The notes below the pieces were generated by a model. That model saw only the letters and a program-made list of their open reading frames with translations. It ran no database searches and was not told the origin of the DNA. From the NCBI GenBank assembly GCA_963726575.1, contig CAVSCR010000003.1, positions 62,001 through 126,000 of the forward strand: 64,000 nt of DNA. Direction: 5' to 3'. Shown in pieces: positions 46,153-55,265 of this stretch. The position numbers and the translations under genes are program-made. The first letter of the stretch is position 1. Every line of letters starts with the position of its first letter. The DNA is from CAVSCR01 sp963726575. GTDB taxonomy: Bacteria; Actinomycetota; Actinomycetes; JAHEKZ01.

Positions 46153-47430
46153 TCACAGTTGGACGGGGCTCACCAGGTCGGCGTAGATCAACAGCACCGA
46201 CGCGGCGATGAGCACGGTGGCCACGCCGTACGCCAGGGGCAGCGCCTTGGCGACGTCGACCGGCCCCGGGTCGGGCCGGTGCCGGAACCGGGCAGTGCGA
46301 CGCTTGGCCGACTCGTAGAGCGCGCCGGCGACATGCCCGCCGTCCAGCGGGAGCAGCGGGATCAGGTTGAACAAGAAGAGCGCCAGGTTCAGCGAGCCCA
46401 GGATCATCAGCAGGTTCGCCAGCTTCCACGACCAGCCGGCGCTGTCGGAGATCACCTGACCGCTGGCCCGACCCACGCCGACCACGCTGATCGGACTCGT
46501 CGGGTCGCGCGGTGCGCCGTCGAACGCGGCCTGCCAGACGCCGACCATCTTCGCGGGCAGCGTGATCAGAGCACCACCGGTGAGCGTGGTGTACTGCCAG
46601 ATCCGCTGGGGCACGGCGATAAGCGGCAACCGCTTCTGCTGCAGCGAAGGTCCGACGCCGAGGAATCCGACGTCGCTCGCCGTGGTGGAGCCGACCTGTG
46701 TTCCGGGGCGCTGCGCGGTGACCAGGTCGACCGTGACGTCCTGCGTCTGACCGTTGCGCACGATCGTCACCGTGACGGGGCCCGCGCCGCTGGCGCGCAC
46801 CCAGCCCTGCAGCTGCTCCCACGACGACGGCTGTCGACCGTTGAATCCGACGATCACGTCGCCCTTTTGGAGACCGGCTGCCTTCGCCGGTGACGCCGGC
46901 GCGTTCTTGTCGCACGTGTCCGTCGTAGCCGACGTCGGCACGCACTGGCTGACCGTGTCGATGCGCGTGGTCCACTGCGGAATCCCGAGCACCGTCATGG
47001 CAAGAGTGAAGAAGATGACCGCCAGGAAGAGGTTCGTCACCGGTCCGCCGAGCATGACCGTGAGCTTCTGCAGCGTCGGCAGCTTGTAGAAGACGCGGTC
47101 CTCGTCACCGGGACCGACCTCGTCGGCCGAAGCCTGCCGCGCGCTGTGCATCATCTTCTGCAGGGGGGTCTTCGGAGCGGTCGCGCCGACGCTGTTGGGC
47201 GGGAACATGCCGATCATGCGCACGTACCCGCCGAGCGGAATCGCCTTGACGCCGTACTCGGTCTCGCCAGTTCGTCGTGACCACACCGTCGGGCCGAACC
47301 CAACCATGTACTGCGTGCACTTGACCCCGAACCGCTTGGCGGGCACCAGGTGACCCACTTCGTGCAGCCCGATCGAGAGCATCACCCCGAGCAGGAACAG
47401 GACCCAGCCGAGCACCATCAAGCCGCTCAT
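46153..47430 (-). CDS. rseP: M50 site-2 intramembrane protease (RseP/Rip1 type)
   Basis: This 425-residue protein has the zinc motif HEVGH at 23-27 in the first membrane helix, a PDZ domain (~180-260; KGDVIVGFNGRQPSSWEQL), and the second metal-binding motif LDGGHV near residue 365. It cleaves membrane-bound regulators such as anti-sigma factors. ATG 47430 overlaps the dxr stop by 4 bases. Confidence 0.93.
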   Translation of the reverse strand: MSGLMVLGWVLFLLGVMLSIGLHEVGHLVPAKRFGVKCTQYMVGFGPTVWSRRTGETEYGVKAIPLGGYVRMIGMFPPNSVGATAPKTPLQKMMHSARQASADEVGPGDEDRVFYKLPTLQKLTVMLGGPVTNLFLAVIFFTLAMTVLGIPQWTTRIDTVSQCVPTSATTDTCDKNAPASPAKAAGLQKGDVIVGFNGRQPSSWEQLQGWVRASGAGPVTVTIVRNGQTQDVTVDLVTAQRPGTQVGSTTASDVGFLGVGPSLQQKRLPLIAVPQRIWQYTTLTGGALITLPAKMVGVWQAAFDGAPRDPTSPISVVGVGRASGQVISDSAGWSWKLANLLMILGSLNLALFLFNLIPLLPLDGGHVAGALYESAKRRTARFRHRPDPGPVDVAKALPLAYGVATVLIAASVLLIYADLVSPVQL

Positions 47431-48614
47431 CGGATCCCCTTCAGCCACTCGTTGGCGCGGGCTCGTGCCCAGCGCTCCACGTCCAGAACGTCGGCCAGCG
47501 TGGGGCTGTTCCGTAGCCCACCGCCACCAGAGCCGTCCACGTGCTCTGTGACGACCCGTTCGACGGTAGAGACGATCTGGCCGAAGCCGAGGTTCCCGGC
47601 AAGGAACGCCGCGACGCACTCCTCGTTGGCGGCGTTGAAGGCCGCCGGCGCCGTACCCGCGGCATCGCCGACGCTGCGGGCCAGCGCAACGGCGGGAAAA
47701 GCCACGTGGTCGAGGGGCAGGAACTCCCAGGTGGTGGCCTGGGACCAGTCGCAGGGCCCGGCCGCGTCTTTCACCCGTTCGGGCCAGGCCAGTCCCAGCG
47801 CGATGGGCAGCCGCATGTCGGGGGGACTCGCCTGCGCCAGCGTCGAGCCGTCGACGAACTCGACCATCGAGTGGACGACGGACTGGGGATGGACCACAAC
47901 GTCGATCCGGTCGAGATCGACGTCGAAGAGCAGGTGGGCCTCGATCAGCTCCAGACCCTTGTTCACCAACGTGGCCGAGTTGATGGTCACCACCGGGCCC
48001 ATGTCCCAGGTCGGGTGAGCCAGCGCCTGCTGCGGCGTCACGGCTGCCATCTGTTCGCGCGACCAGCCGCGGAACGGCCCGCCGCTCGCGGTCAGCACAA
48101 GTCGTCGGACCTCGCTGGGCGCCCCGCCCCGCAACGCCTGCGCCAGAGCGGAGTGCTCGGAGTCGACCGGCACGATCTGGCCGGGCTTGGCCGCTGCCTT
48201 CACCAACGACCCGCCGACGATCAGCGACTCCTTGTTGGCCAGCGCGAGTGTGCGGCCGGCGTCGAGTGCGGCCAGCGTCGGGGCCAGCCCGATGGAACCG
48301 GTGATGCCGTTCAGGACGACGTCGCAGGGCCACGCCGCCAGTTGTGTCGCCGCGTCCGGGCCGGCAATCACCTGAACGCCGCCGGCGCTGCCGCCGACCG
48401 CTCGCAGCGCCGCTCGCAGCTGGTCAGTGCACTCAGGGTCGGCCACGGCGACGACCTCGACACCGAGCTCGACCGCCTGCCTCGCGAGCAGAGCGACGTC
48501 GCCGCCACCCGCCGCCAGACCCACGACGCGGAACCGGTCGCGGTTGCGTCGCACGACGTCGATCGCCTGGGTCCCTATGGACCCGGTCGAGCCAAGGAGG
48601 ACGACGTCACGCAT
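47427..48614 (-). CDS. dxr: 1-deoxy-D-xylulose 5-phosphate reductoisomerase
   Basis: This 395-residue enzyme has the NADPH motif LLGSTGSIGTQAIDVV, ALANKESLIVGG, and VDSEHSALAQ with the metal-binding acidic residues. It commits DXP to the MEP pathway. ATG 48614 follows AGGGGAC. It heads the dxr-rseP-ispG group. Confidence 0.95.
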   Translation of the reverse strand: MRDVVLLGSTGSIGTQAIDVVRRNRDRFRVVGLAAGGGDVALLARQAVELGVEVVAVADPECTDQLRAALRAVGGSAGGVQVIAGPDAATQLAAWPCDVVLNGITGSIGLAPTLAALDAGRTLALANKESLIVGGSLVKAAAKPGQIVPVDSEHSALAQALRGGAPSEVRRLVLTASGGPFRGWSREQMAAVTPQQALAHPTWDMGPVVTINSATLVNKGLELIEAHLLFDVDLDRIDVVVHPQSVVHSMVEFVDGSTLAQASPPDMRLPIALGLAWPERVKDAAGPCDWSQATTWEFLPLDHVAFPAVALARSVGDAAGTAPAAFNAANEECVAAFLAGNLGFGQIVSTVERVVTEHVDGSGGGGLRNSPTLADVLDVERWARARANEWLKGIR

Positions 48615-48712
48615 GTCCCCTAGTGTCCCCCACCAGCAAAACCCGGAAGCGAACCGAGGGCGGGGGTCGGCGGGGTGGGCCGCGACCGCACCGCACCGCA
48701 CCGGCACCTGAG

Positions 48713-48785
48713 CGCCGGTTGGCTCTGCCCGTGAGTCTTGCCTTGCCCAGGGAGGCGCAAGACTCACGGGCAGAGCCAACCGGCG
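48713..48785 (-). terminator. Perfect 29-bp-stem hairpin between the MMPL gene and dxr
   Basis: 48713-48741 and 48757-48785 are exact inverted complements of 29 bases with a 15-base loop. The hairpin starts 12 bases past the MMPL stop and lies 99 bases upstream of the dxr start. There is no U-run. The length far exceeds a usual terminator, so it may be a dispersed palindromic element serving as one. The rest of the 182-base gap shows nothing else. Confidence 0.7.
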
Positions 48786-48796
48786 TCCGTGTGACC

Positions 48797-51019
48797 TCAG
48801 CCGGTCGTCGCCGGCGCCGGGAGCGCCCGGGCGTCGGACTCGCGAACGCCGAACCGGTTCCAGAAGGCCAGCATGGGCCTTGGCGCGTACCAGTTCCAGC
48901 GGCCAAGCAGCTTCATGGTCGCCGGAACGAGCAGGGCGCGGACGATCGTGGCGTCCACCAGGACAGCAACGGCCAGGCCCACACCGATCATCTGGATGAA
49001 CGTGATGCCGCTGGTTGCGAAAGCACCGACCACCACGACGAACAGCAGTGCCGCGCTGGTGATGATGCGACCGGTTCGCTGCAAGCCGCGTTCGACTGCC
49101 AGGGAGTTGTCGCCGGTGCGGTCCCACTCCTCGCGGATGCGACTGAGCAGGAACACCTCGTAGTCCATGGACAACCCGAATGCCATGGCGAAGATGAGCA
49201 CCGGCTGCGTCGCCTCGAGGAAGCCGGTCGACGTGAAGCCGAGCAGTCCGGACAGGTGCCCCTGCTGGAACCCCCAGACGAGGATGCCGAAGGTCGCCGA
49301 GAGCGACAGCACGTTCATGACCATCGCCTTGAGGGGAAGGATCACCGAGCCGAAGGCCAGGAAGAGCAAGGCGAAGGTGACGCCGAACAGGTACAGGCCG
49401 GCCCACGGAAGCCGCTGCTTGATGCCGTCGAGGAGGTCGACCAGCCGCGCCGACTCGCCGCCGACGAGAGCGGAACCGCCGTCCGGCACGGCCACTGACC
49501 TGGCCAGTCCCACGATGCTGCGGGCTTGGCTGCCCGCGGACTCGCCGTCATACGACAGGTTGACCAACGAGGTGCCGGCCGTGGTCGCCACGAGCTGGGC
49601 GCTGGTCACGCCCGGGAGCACTGCGAGGTCTGCGACGTAACCGTTGAGAGCTGGTCGGTCCAGCCCCGAGACGACGACCTGCACCGGTTGTGCGGCCACG
49701 GTCGGAAAGTCGCTGCGCAACGTCTGCATCGCGATGCGACTCTCGGCGGTGGCCGGCAGCGCACGCTCGTCGACGCCACCGAAGGCGACCCGGAAGAACG
49801 GCAGGCCCAGAATCGCCAGCAGGGCGACCGTGGCTCCGGCGACGAGCACCGGGCGCCGCATCACCGTGCGGGCCAGCCGCGCCCAGGCGCCGCGCGACTC
49901 GTCCACCGGCCGGCCGGCCCGACGCTTGACCCAGGGCATGCGCAGGCTGTTGACCCGGTGACCCAGCACACCCAGCAGGGCCGGCAGAACCGTTACGCCG
50001 GCGACCATCGCCATGAGCACAGCGGCAATGCCACCGAACGCCATGGAGCGCAGGAACTCCATGGGGAACAACATGAGCGCGCCCAGAGAGACGGCGACGG
50101 TCAGGGCGGAGAAGGCGACGGTCCGGCCTGCGGTGGCCACCGTGCGCGCAACGGCTGCGTCCACCGTGTCGCCGGCGGCGAGCTGTTCGCGGAACCGCCC
50201 GACGACGAACAAGGCGTAGTCGATGGCGAGGCCCAGACCCAGCATGGTGACGATGTTCACCGCAAAGATGCTCACGTTGGTGAAGTGCGTGATGACCTGC
50301 AGCACGGTGAACGAACCGAGGATCGCGACGACGCCGACGACCAGGGGCAGACCGGCTGCGATCACGCTGCCGAAGACGACGACCAGCAGGATCAGCAGGA
50401 TCGGGAACGACAGGCTCTCGGCCTTGCTGATGTCTGCCTTCACCTGGGTGTTCATCTCGACGTAGACGGGTACCTGACCACCCCGCAGCGTCGTCAGCCC
50501 GGGGGCGACGAGCTGGTCGGAGATGGCGCGGTAGGAGTCCTCGCGCGCGGTCTCGTCGGCGCCGACGAGTGACAACGTCACATACGTCGAGCGCCCGTCC
50601 GCAGAGACGAAGGCAGGGTTGTGGCCGGTCCTCCAGTACGAGGCGACGTGGCTGACGTCGCTGCTGGGCAGGTGGCTCACGATCTGCTGCACGGCAGCGC
50701 CGAATGCGGGGTCGGACACGGTCAGGTGGCTACCAGAGGGCGCGCTGTAGACCACGATGGCGTCGGCCGACAGGTGGCCGAACTGCTGCTCGATGACGGC
50801 GGCGGCCCGGGTGGACTCACTGCCCGGCGTCTCGAAGCCGCCACCTCCGAGACGGCCGAAGACCTGGGTGCCCCAGACACCGGCGACCACGAGCATCACA
50901 CCCGTCAACGCCAGGACAAGACGCCGGCGCCGGTACATCAGGTGGCCCCAGCGCCCGAACGGCGAGGTCGGCAGCGGCGTCGACAGCGGTGGGGCGGGCG
51001 GCGCGGCGGTCGTGGTCAT
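48797..51019 (-). CDS. MMPL-family (RND) transporter
   Basis: This 740-residue protein has two MMPL repeats: large extracellular loops each followed by five to six helices, with the proton-relay-type sequence LGLGLAIDYALFVVGRFRE in the first half and AFGLSMDYEVFLLSRIREEW in the second. Such proteins export lipids, drugs or toxic compounds. The gene is divergent from a TetR gene that probably represses it. The start at ATG 51019 is about 92 bases past the predicted transcription start. Confidence 0.9.
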   Translation of the reverse strand: MTTTAAPPAPPLSTPLPTSPFGRWGHLMYRRRRLVLALTGVMLVVAGVWGTQVFGRLGGGGFETPGSESTRAAAVIEQQFGHLSADAIVVYSAPSGSHLTVSDPAFGAAVQQIVSHLPSSDVSHVASYWRTGHNPAFVSADGRSTYVTLSLVGADETAREDSYRAISDQLVAPGLTTLRGGQVPVYVEMNTQVKADISKAESLSFPILLILLVVVFGSVIAAGLPLVVGVVAILGSFTVLQVITHFTNVSIFAVNIVTMLGLGLAIDYALFVVGRFREQLAAGDTVDAAVARTVATAGRTVAFSALTVAVSLGALMLFPMEFLRSMAFGGIAAVLMAMVAGVTVLPALLGVLGHRVNSLRMPWVKRRAGRPVDESRGAWARLARTVMRRPVLVAGATVALLAILGLPFFRVAFGGVDERALPATAESRIAMQTLRSDFPTVAAQPVQVVVSGLDRPALNGYVADLAVLPGVTSAQLVATTAGTSLVNLSYDGESAGSQARSIVGLARSVAVPDGGSALVGGESARLVDLLDGIKQRLPWAGLYLFGVTFALLFLAFGSVILPLKAMVMNVLSLSATFGILVWGFQQGHLSGLLGFTSTGFLEATQPVLIFAMAFGLSMDYEVFLLSRIREEWDRTGDNSLAVERGLQRTGRIITSAALLFVVVVGAFATSGITFIQMIGVGLAVAVLVDATIVRALLVPATMKLLGRWNWYAPRPMLAFWNRFGVRESDARALPAPATTG

Positions 51020-51096
51020 GGTCGGTCCCCTCCCAGGGCGGGCGTGGGCGGCAACTGCGCGGCGCCCGGTGAGCCCGTATCACGTTGGTGAACGAT

Positions 51097-51110
51097 GTTT
51101 ACAAGTGAAC
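51097..51110. promoter_or_regulatory. Candidate TetR operator at the MMPL transcription start
   Basis: GTTTAC-AA-GTGAAC is a palindrome with one mismatch, directly next to the predicted start site at about 51111. Further GTGAAC/GTTCAC half-sites lie at 51088-51093, 51105-51110 and 51151-51156 around the promoter. This is consistent with repression by the divergent TetR protein. Confidence 0.5.
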
Positions 51111-51117
51111 GGGCGTC

Positions 51118-51146
51118 ACTATGCTAACGATGTACGCTATTGTCAA
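51118..51146 (-). promoter_or_regulatory. Sigma-70-type promoter of the MMPL gene
   Basis: On the minus strand a perfect TTGACA (51141-51146) is followed after 17 bases by CATAGT (51118-51123). This is the best promoter match in the window and lies in the AT-richest part of the 181-base divergent gap. Confidence 0.7.
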
Positions 51147-51200
51147 GCCTGTTCACCCGACGTTCTCCACCAACGTCGCCGACCCGACACTGGAGTGCTG

Positions 51201-51989
51201 ATGACCGCCGATCCGTCGCCGCCGGAACCGGTCGCGCCGACCAGGCGGGACCGAGCCCGGGCCCGGACGCTGGCCGAGATCAACGCCGCCGCCCGCGCCG
51301 AGCTGGTCACCCACGGCCCCGGCGGGATCCAGCTGCGCGCCGTCGCTCGACACGTCGGCCTCACCGCGCCTGCGCTCTATCGCTACTACCCCGGGCTCGA
51401 CGAGCTGGTGCAGGGCCTGACGGCCGAGCTGCTCTGGGAGCTCGTCGAGATCCTGGAGCAGGCCCGCGACGCCGAGCCCAGCGGTGACCCGTTCGCCCGG
51501 ATGCTGCACGTGTCGCGGGCGTTCCGTGGCTGGGCAGTCGCCCATCCCCCGGAGTTCGGGCTGACTTTCGCGTCTCCGCCGGCGGAGTGGGGCAAGTCTC
51601 CGAGCACCGAGTGCGAGGAGGCCGGCAGTCGGTTCGGCAACGTGTTCGCAACCTTGTTCATCCAGATGTGGCAGACGGCACCGTTCGACGTCCCCGACGT
51701 CGCCGACCTGGCCGCCGGTGTCGAACCGACGCTGTTGCCGTACTGGACATGGCTCACCTCAGAGATCGCACCCGACATCCCGATGGCAGCGGTCGTGCGC
51801 TTTCTCGAGGGGTGGGTGCGGATCTACGGGTCGATCGCATTGGAGACGTTCGGGCACCTCTCGTGGGCGATGCCGGACGGAGAGCCGATGTTCGAGCAGA
51901 CGTTGATGGGCCTGGCACAGATGGTCGGACGCCCCGACGCGTACTCCCCGCCCAACGAGACGCTGGCCCGACCACATTCACCGGGATGA
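51201..51989 (+). CDS. TetR-family regulator with WHG-type C-terminal domain
   Basis: This 262-residue protein has a TetR helix-turn-helix (QLRAVARHVGLTAPALYRYYPGLDEL) and a C-terminal WHG-type domain (ARMLHVSRAFRGWAVAHPPEFGLTF). It is the likely repressor of the divergent MMPL exporter. The stop codon lies inside the start of repeat copy 2 (GATGAC), so the C-terminal end may have been set by that element. Confidence 0.88.
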   Translation: MTADPSPPEPVAPTRRDRARARTLAEINAAARAELVTHGPGGIQLRAVARHVGLTAPALYRYYPGLDELVQGLTAELLWELVEILEQARDAEPSGDPFARMLHVSRAFRGWAVAHPPEFGLTFASPPAEWGKSPSTECEEAGSRFGNVFATLFIQMWQTAPFDVPDVADLAAGVEPTLLPYWTWLTSEIAPDIPMAAVVRFLEGWVRIYGSIALETFGHLSWAMPDGEPMFEQTLMGLAQMVGRPDAYSPPNETLARPHSPG

Positions 51990-52068
51990 CCCCCGGAAGT
52001 GTTCTGTAAGAACAGGAGCAACGCTTCATTGCTCCGCTTCTTGTAGTCGCAACGCTTCATTGCTTCTG
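51985..52068 (+). repeat. Three-hairpin interspersed repeat, copy 2
   Basis: It matches copy 1 (20264-20347) over GATGACCCC..GGAA.TGTTCTG and the following stems, keeping TGTTCT/AGAACA and GGAGCAA/TTGCTCC. The third stem is weaker (GCAA/TTGC). It overlaps the TetR stop codon and fills the gap to the convergent ALDH gene, a context unlike copy 1. Confidence 0.75.
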
Positions 52069-52080
52069 TGGAGGCAAGGG

Positions 52081-53523
52081 TCAGAGGTCGAGGCCGGTGA
52101 GCACGAGCACGCGCTCGTAGGTCAGGTCCTCCATCGCGAACCGGACGCCTTCTCGGCCCACGCCGGACTCCTTGACTCCCCCGTACGGCATCTGGTCGGC
52201 CCGGAAGCTGGGGACGTCGCCGATCACCACGCCGCCCACGTGCAGGTCGCGGTGCATCCGGAACGCGGTCTGCAGGTCGTGGGTGAAGACGCCGGCCTGT
52301 AGGCCGAACCGCGAGGCGTTGACAGCCTCGATCGCGTCGTCGACGCCCTCGACCTTGGCGATCACGAGCACCGGCCCGAACACCTCCTCGCTGGCCACCT
52401 TCGCCTGCGCTGGGACGTCGACCAGCACGACCGGATCCACGTGAGCACCATCGCGGCCTCCGCCGATCAGCAACTGCGCACCCAGCGCCACCGCTTCGGC
52501 CACCCACGACGTCACGCGTAGTGCGGCTGCTTCGTCGACCAGCGGGCCGACGTCGGTGGTGTCGTCGAACGGGTCGCCGGTCACCTGGGCCGCCACGCGG
52601 TCCACGATCTTCGGGACGAGTCGATCGAAGACCGACGCGTCGACCAGCACGCGTTGCACCGAGATGCACGACTGGCCACCTTGGTAGTTCGCGAAGGCAG
52701 CGATGCGCTGCGCGGCGTGGTCGAGGTCGGCCTCGGAGCCGTAGTCGGCGAGCACCACAGCGGCGGCGTTCCCCCCGAGTTCAAGGGTCACGTGCTTGTG
52801 CGGCACCGACTGCTGGATCGCAGCGCCGACTTGAGCCGACCCGGTGAACGAGATCACTGGCAGCCGCAGGTCCTGCACCAACGACGACATCCCGTCGTTC
52901 GGCACCGGGAGCACCGACCACATCTGCGGTGGCAGATCGGTCTGGGCGAGCAGCTCACCGAGCAGCAACGCCGACAGCGGCGTCGCGGGTGCCGGCTTGA
53001 TCAGGATCGGAGCTCCCACCGCGATCGCGGGTGCCACCTTGTGGGCCACCAGGTTGAGCGGGAAGTTGAACGGCGCGATGCCCAGCACCGGCCCCTTGGG
53101 GAAGCGACGGATCATGGCCAGTCGACCGGCCGACCCCGCTTCGGTGTCCAGCCGCTGCAGCTCACCGTTCCAGCGGCGTACCTCCTCGGCCGCCCAACGA
53201 AAGACGCCGGCGGCGCGGGTGACCTCGACCCGCGCCCACTTGATCGGTTTGCCATTCTCGCCGGTGATGAGCTGGGCGATCTCCTCCGACCGCTCACCGA
53301 GGCGTCGCGCCACGAGGTTGAGGGCGTCGGCGCGTTCGGCAATGGTCAGGCGTTCGGCCGCGACGCGGCTCGCCTGCAGCCCAGCCACCGCCGCCTCGAC
53401 CTGCTCCGGCGTCGGGATCGACACGACCCCGACGACCGCGCCGTCGTGGGGGTTGACCACGTCGAAGAAGTCGGTGCCGGTGGTGGCCTTCCCGGCCAGC
53501 CAGAACGGTGTGACGTCGGCCAT
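52081..53523 (-). CDS. NAD(P)-dependent aldehyde dehydrogenase
   Basis: This 480-residue protein has the ALDH signatures: FNFPLNLVAHKVAPA, ELGGNA with the general-base Glu, and the catalytic Cys in GGQSCISVQR near 287. In this context (GABA transaminase, PucR, permease) the likely substrate is succinate semialdehyde or another aminoaldehyde product. Sequence alone does not settle which. ATG 53523; the longer frame upstream is rejected. Confidence 0.9.
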   Translation of the reverse strand: MADVTPFWLAGKATTGTDFFDVVNPHDGAVVGVVSIPTPEQVEAAVAGLQASRVAAERLTIAERADALNLVARRLGERSEEIAQLITGENGKPIKWARVEVTRAAGVFRWAAEEVRRWNGELQRLDTEAGSAGRLAMIRRFPKGPVLGIAPFNFPLNLVAHKVAPAIAVGAPILIKPAPATPLSALLLGELLAQTDLPPQMWSVLPVPNDGMSSLVQDLRLPVISFTGSAQVGAAIQQSVPHKHVTLELGGNAAAVVLADYGSEADLDHAAQRIAAFANYQGGQSCISVQRVLVDASVFDRLVPKIVDRVAAQVTGDPFDDTTDVGPLVDEAAALRVTSWVAEAVALGAQLLIGGGRDGAHVDPVVLVDVPAQAKVASEEVFGPVLVIAKVEGVDDAIEAVNASRFGLQAGVFTHDLQTAFRMHRDLHVGGVVIGDVPSFRADQMPYGGVKESGVGREGVRFAMEDLTYERVLVLTGLDL

Positions 53524-53564
53524 GGACCCTTCCCTCATCGGTGCTGAACTGCCGACGAAGGTAA

Positions 53565-53580
53565 CCAGTGGGCCCGCTGG
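53565..53580. promoter_or_regulatory. Near-perfect palindrome upstream of ALDH
   Basis: CCAGTGGGCCCGCTGG is symmetric around GGGCCC apart from one pair and lies about 42 bases before the ALDH start, in the 101-base gap after the PucR stop. It could be an operator or a small hairpin. Confidence 0.3.
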
Positions 53581-53624
53581 GACATGCTGGACGCTGCGGC
53601 CAAGTTCTCCGCGGAAACCCGCCG

Positions 53625-55145
53625 TTACGGCGCAGCGGCAGCGGCGTCCCGGTCGCGCACCGCGAGGGCCACCCACAGGTCGACCCGCAGGTCGGGATCG
53701 TCGAGCGAACGCCCCAACAACTCCTCCACGCGCCGCATCCGGTAGCGCAACGTGTGGCGGTGGATCCCCAACGTGGTGGCGGCGGCGTCCCACTGACCGT
53801 GGTGGGCCAGGTAGGCCCGCACCGACGCCACCAGGTCGCCGCGGTCCCGAGCCTCGAGTGGGCCGAGCAACGCGTCGGCGAAGCCTCGAGCCGCATCCGC
53901 GTCGAGCAGCCCGACGACCCCCCTGCGAGCGAGGTCGCCGAAGGTTCGGATGCCGGCGGGCCCCGCGGCCGCCAGCGCCCGGCGCGCCTGACGCAGTCCG
54001 TCGGCCAGACGCGTCGGCGGCACCGGGTCGCTGATCCCCCACGACACCAGCCGTCCGTTGCCGAGCGACGCGGCGAGCTCCGACGCCGCCACGTCGGCCG
54101 GCACGACGACCACCACGCGAGCGTCGTGGCGGGTGGTACCCAACCAGCCCGCCTGCGGGTCGGCGTCCTCGGCCGACTCGGCAACGTGCTGCAGGTCAGT
54201 CGGCGAACCGTCGGCGACCAGCACGCGAACCGGCCCGGCCAACAGCTCCTCCCAACCCACTCCGGCCACCGGTAGCTCCGCGGGGTCGGTGCCCCCCACC
54301 AACAACGCAAAGACGGCGGCCCGAAGGTCGCGACGTGCTGTGTCGTTGCCACCGGCTTGTTCCAGGCCCAACGAGACGAGCGCAACCGCGACGCCGACCA
54401 ACGCATGGTCTGGCGCAGCGAACTGTTCCGGCCTTCCCACCGCCAAGAAGCCGCGTACCCGCCCGGCGGCTGCCAAGGGATGCACCACCACCGAACGATC
54501 TGCGTCGCTGAACGCAGCGGCGGTCCGCGGTCCGCGCGCGCGCATGCCGGCCAGCTCGGGTCCGAGCGCGTCGGCCCACGACACGGCGTCACGCGGGGCG
54601 GCATGCAGCACGGTCCCGCGCGCGTCGAGCAGCAGCACGTCACAGCTCAGGGCCTTCGACAAGCGGGCTACCACGGCTGCCGCTCCCTCGGGCTCGAGTG
54701 CGGCGCGGGTCAGCTCGCGTTGCTGCGCCGCCGCGCGACTGACCGCCTCGTACTCCTCGGCGGCCAGCAGTTCCGACACGGCCTGGCTCACGGCGATGAA
54801 CGACGTCGGCTCCCCGACCTCGAGCAGCGGAAGGTCGTGAGCCGCTGCGGCGACCCGCAGCCCTTCCGGCACGGCGTCGTGGGTGAGTCCGACTCCCAGG
54901 CCGATCGCAGTGACGCCGGCAGCGGCCAGCCGCTGCGCGTAGTCGTCCCAGTCGTCATCGGTCAGCCGCATCCCCGTGGTGAGCAGCAGCTCCTGGCCGG
55001 ACAGGTACGGCGTGGGATCGAGCAGCTCGCTCACCGCGACCCACCGAACCACGGCGTCGAGGTCGTCGGCACCACCGTCGGGTCGGGGGAGGACCTGCAG
55101 GGCAAGCCGGGGCAGGGCGAGCACGGATCGCAGCGTGGGGGCCAC
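53625..55145 (-). CDS. PucR-family transcriptional regulator
   Basis: This protein of about 506 residues has an N-terminal purine-catabolism PucR domain (LRSVLALPRLALQVLP, ELLLTTGM, IGLGVG) and a C-terminal PucR-type HTH_30 (AATTLGIHRHTLRYRMRRVEELLG), as in activators of purine and amino-acid degradation. GTG 55145 is preferred over GTG 55193 because GGAGG lies 5 bases before it and the upstream palindrome then stays outside the gene. It is divergent from gabT and probably controls gabT and ALDH. Confidence 0.88.
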   Translation of the reverse strand: MAPTLRSVLALPRLALQVLPRPDGGADDLDAVVRWVAVSELLDPTPYLSGQELLLTTGMRLTDDDWDDYAQRLAAAGVTAIGLGVGLTHDAVPEGLRVAAAAHDLPLLEVGEPTSFIAVSQAVSELLAAEEYEAVSRAAAQQRELTRAALEPEGAAAVVARLSKALSCDVLLLDARGTVLHAAPRDAVSWADALGPELAGMRARGPRTAAAFSDADRSVVVHPLAAAGRVRGFLAVGRPEQFAAPDHALVGVAVALVSLGLEQAGGNDTARRDLRAAVFALLVGGTDPAELPVAGVGWEELLAGPVRVLVADGSPTDLQHVAESAEDADPQAGWLGTTRHDARVVVVVPADVAASELAASLGNGRLVSWGISDPVPPTRLADGLRQARRALAAAGPAGIRTFGDLARRGVVGLLDADAARGFADALLGPLEARDRGDLVASVRAYLAHHGQWDAAATTLGIHRHTLRYRMRRVEELLGRSLDDPDLRVDLWVALAVRDRDAAAAAP

Positions 55146-55165
55146 AGCAGCCTCCTGGACGAACC

Positions 55166-55191
55166 GGACAACGGATGGCCTCCGATTGTCC
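55166..55191. promoter_or_regulatory. Inverted repeat, likely PucR operator
   Basis: GGACAACGGA (55166-55175) is mirrored by TCCGATTGTCC (55181-55191) with one extra base, around a 5-base centre. It lies in the divergent gap between the PucR gene and gabT, about 75 bases before gabT. It fits a dimer site for the PucR protein controlling both. Confidence 0.6.
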
Positions 55192-55265
55192 ACCCTGGAG
55201 GGACGACGGAGTCAGGTGCCTCGCTTACCCTGGGCGAAATCCGTCCTCCCGGAAGCGAGCCCCCC

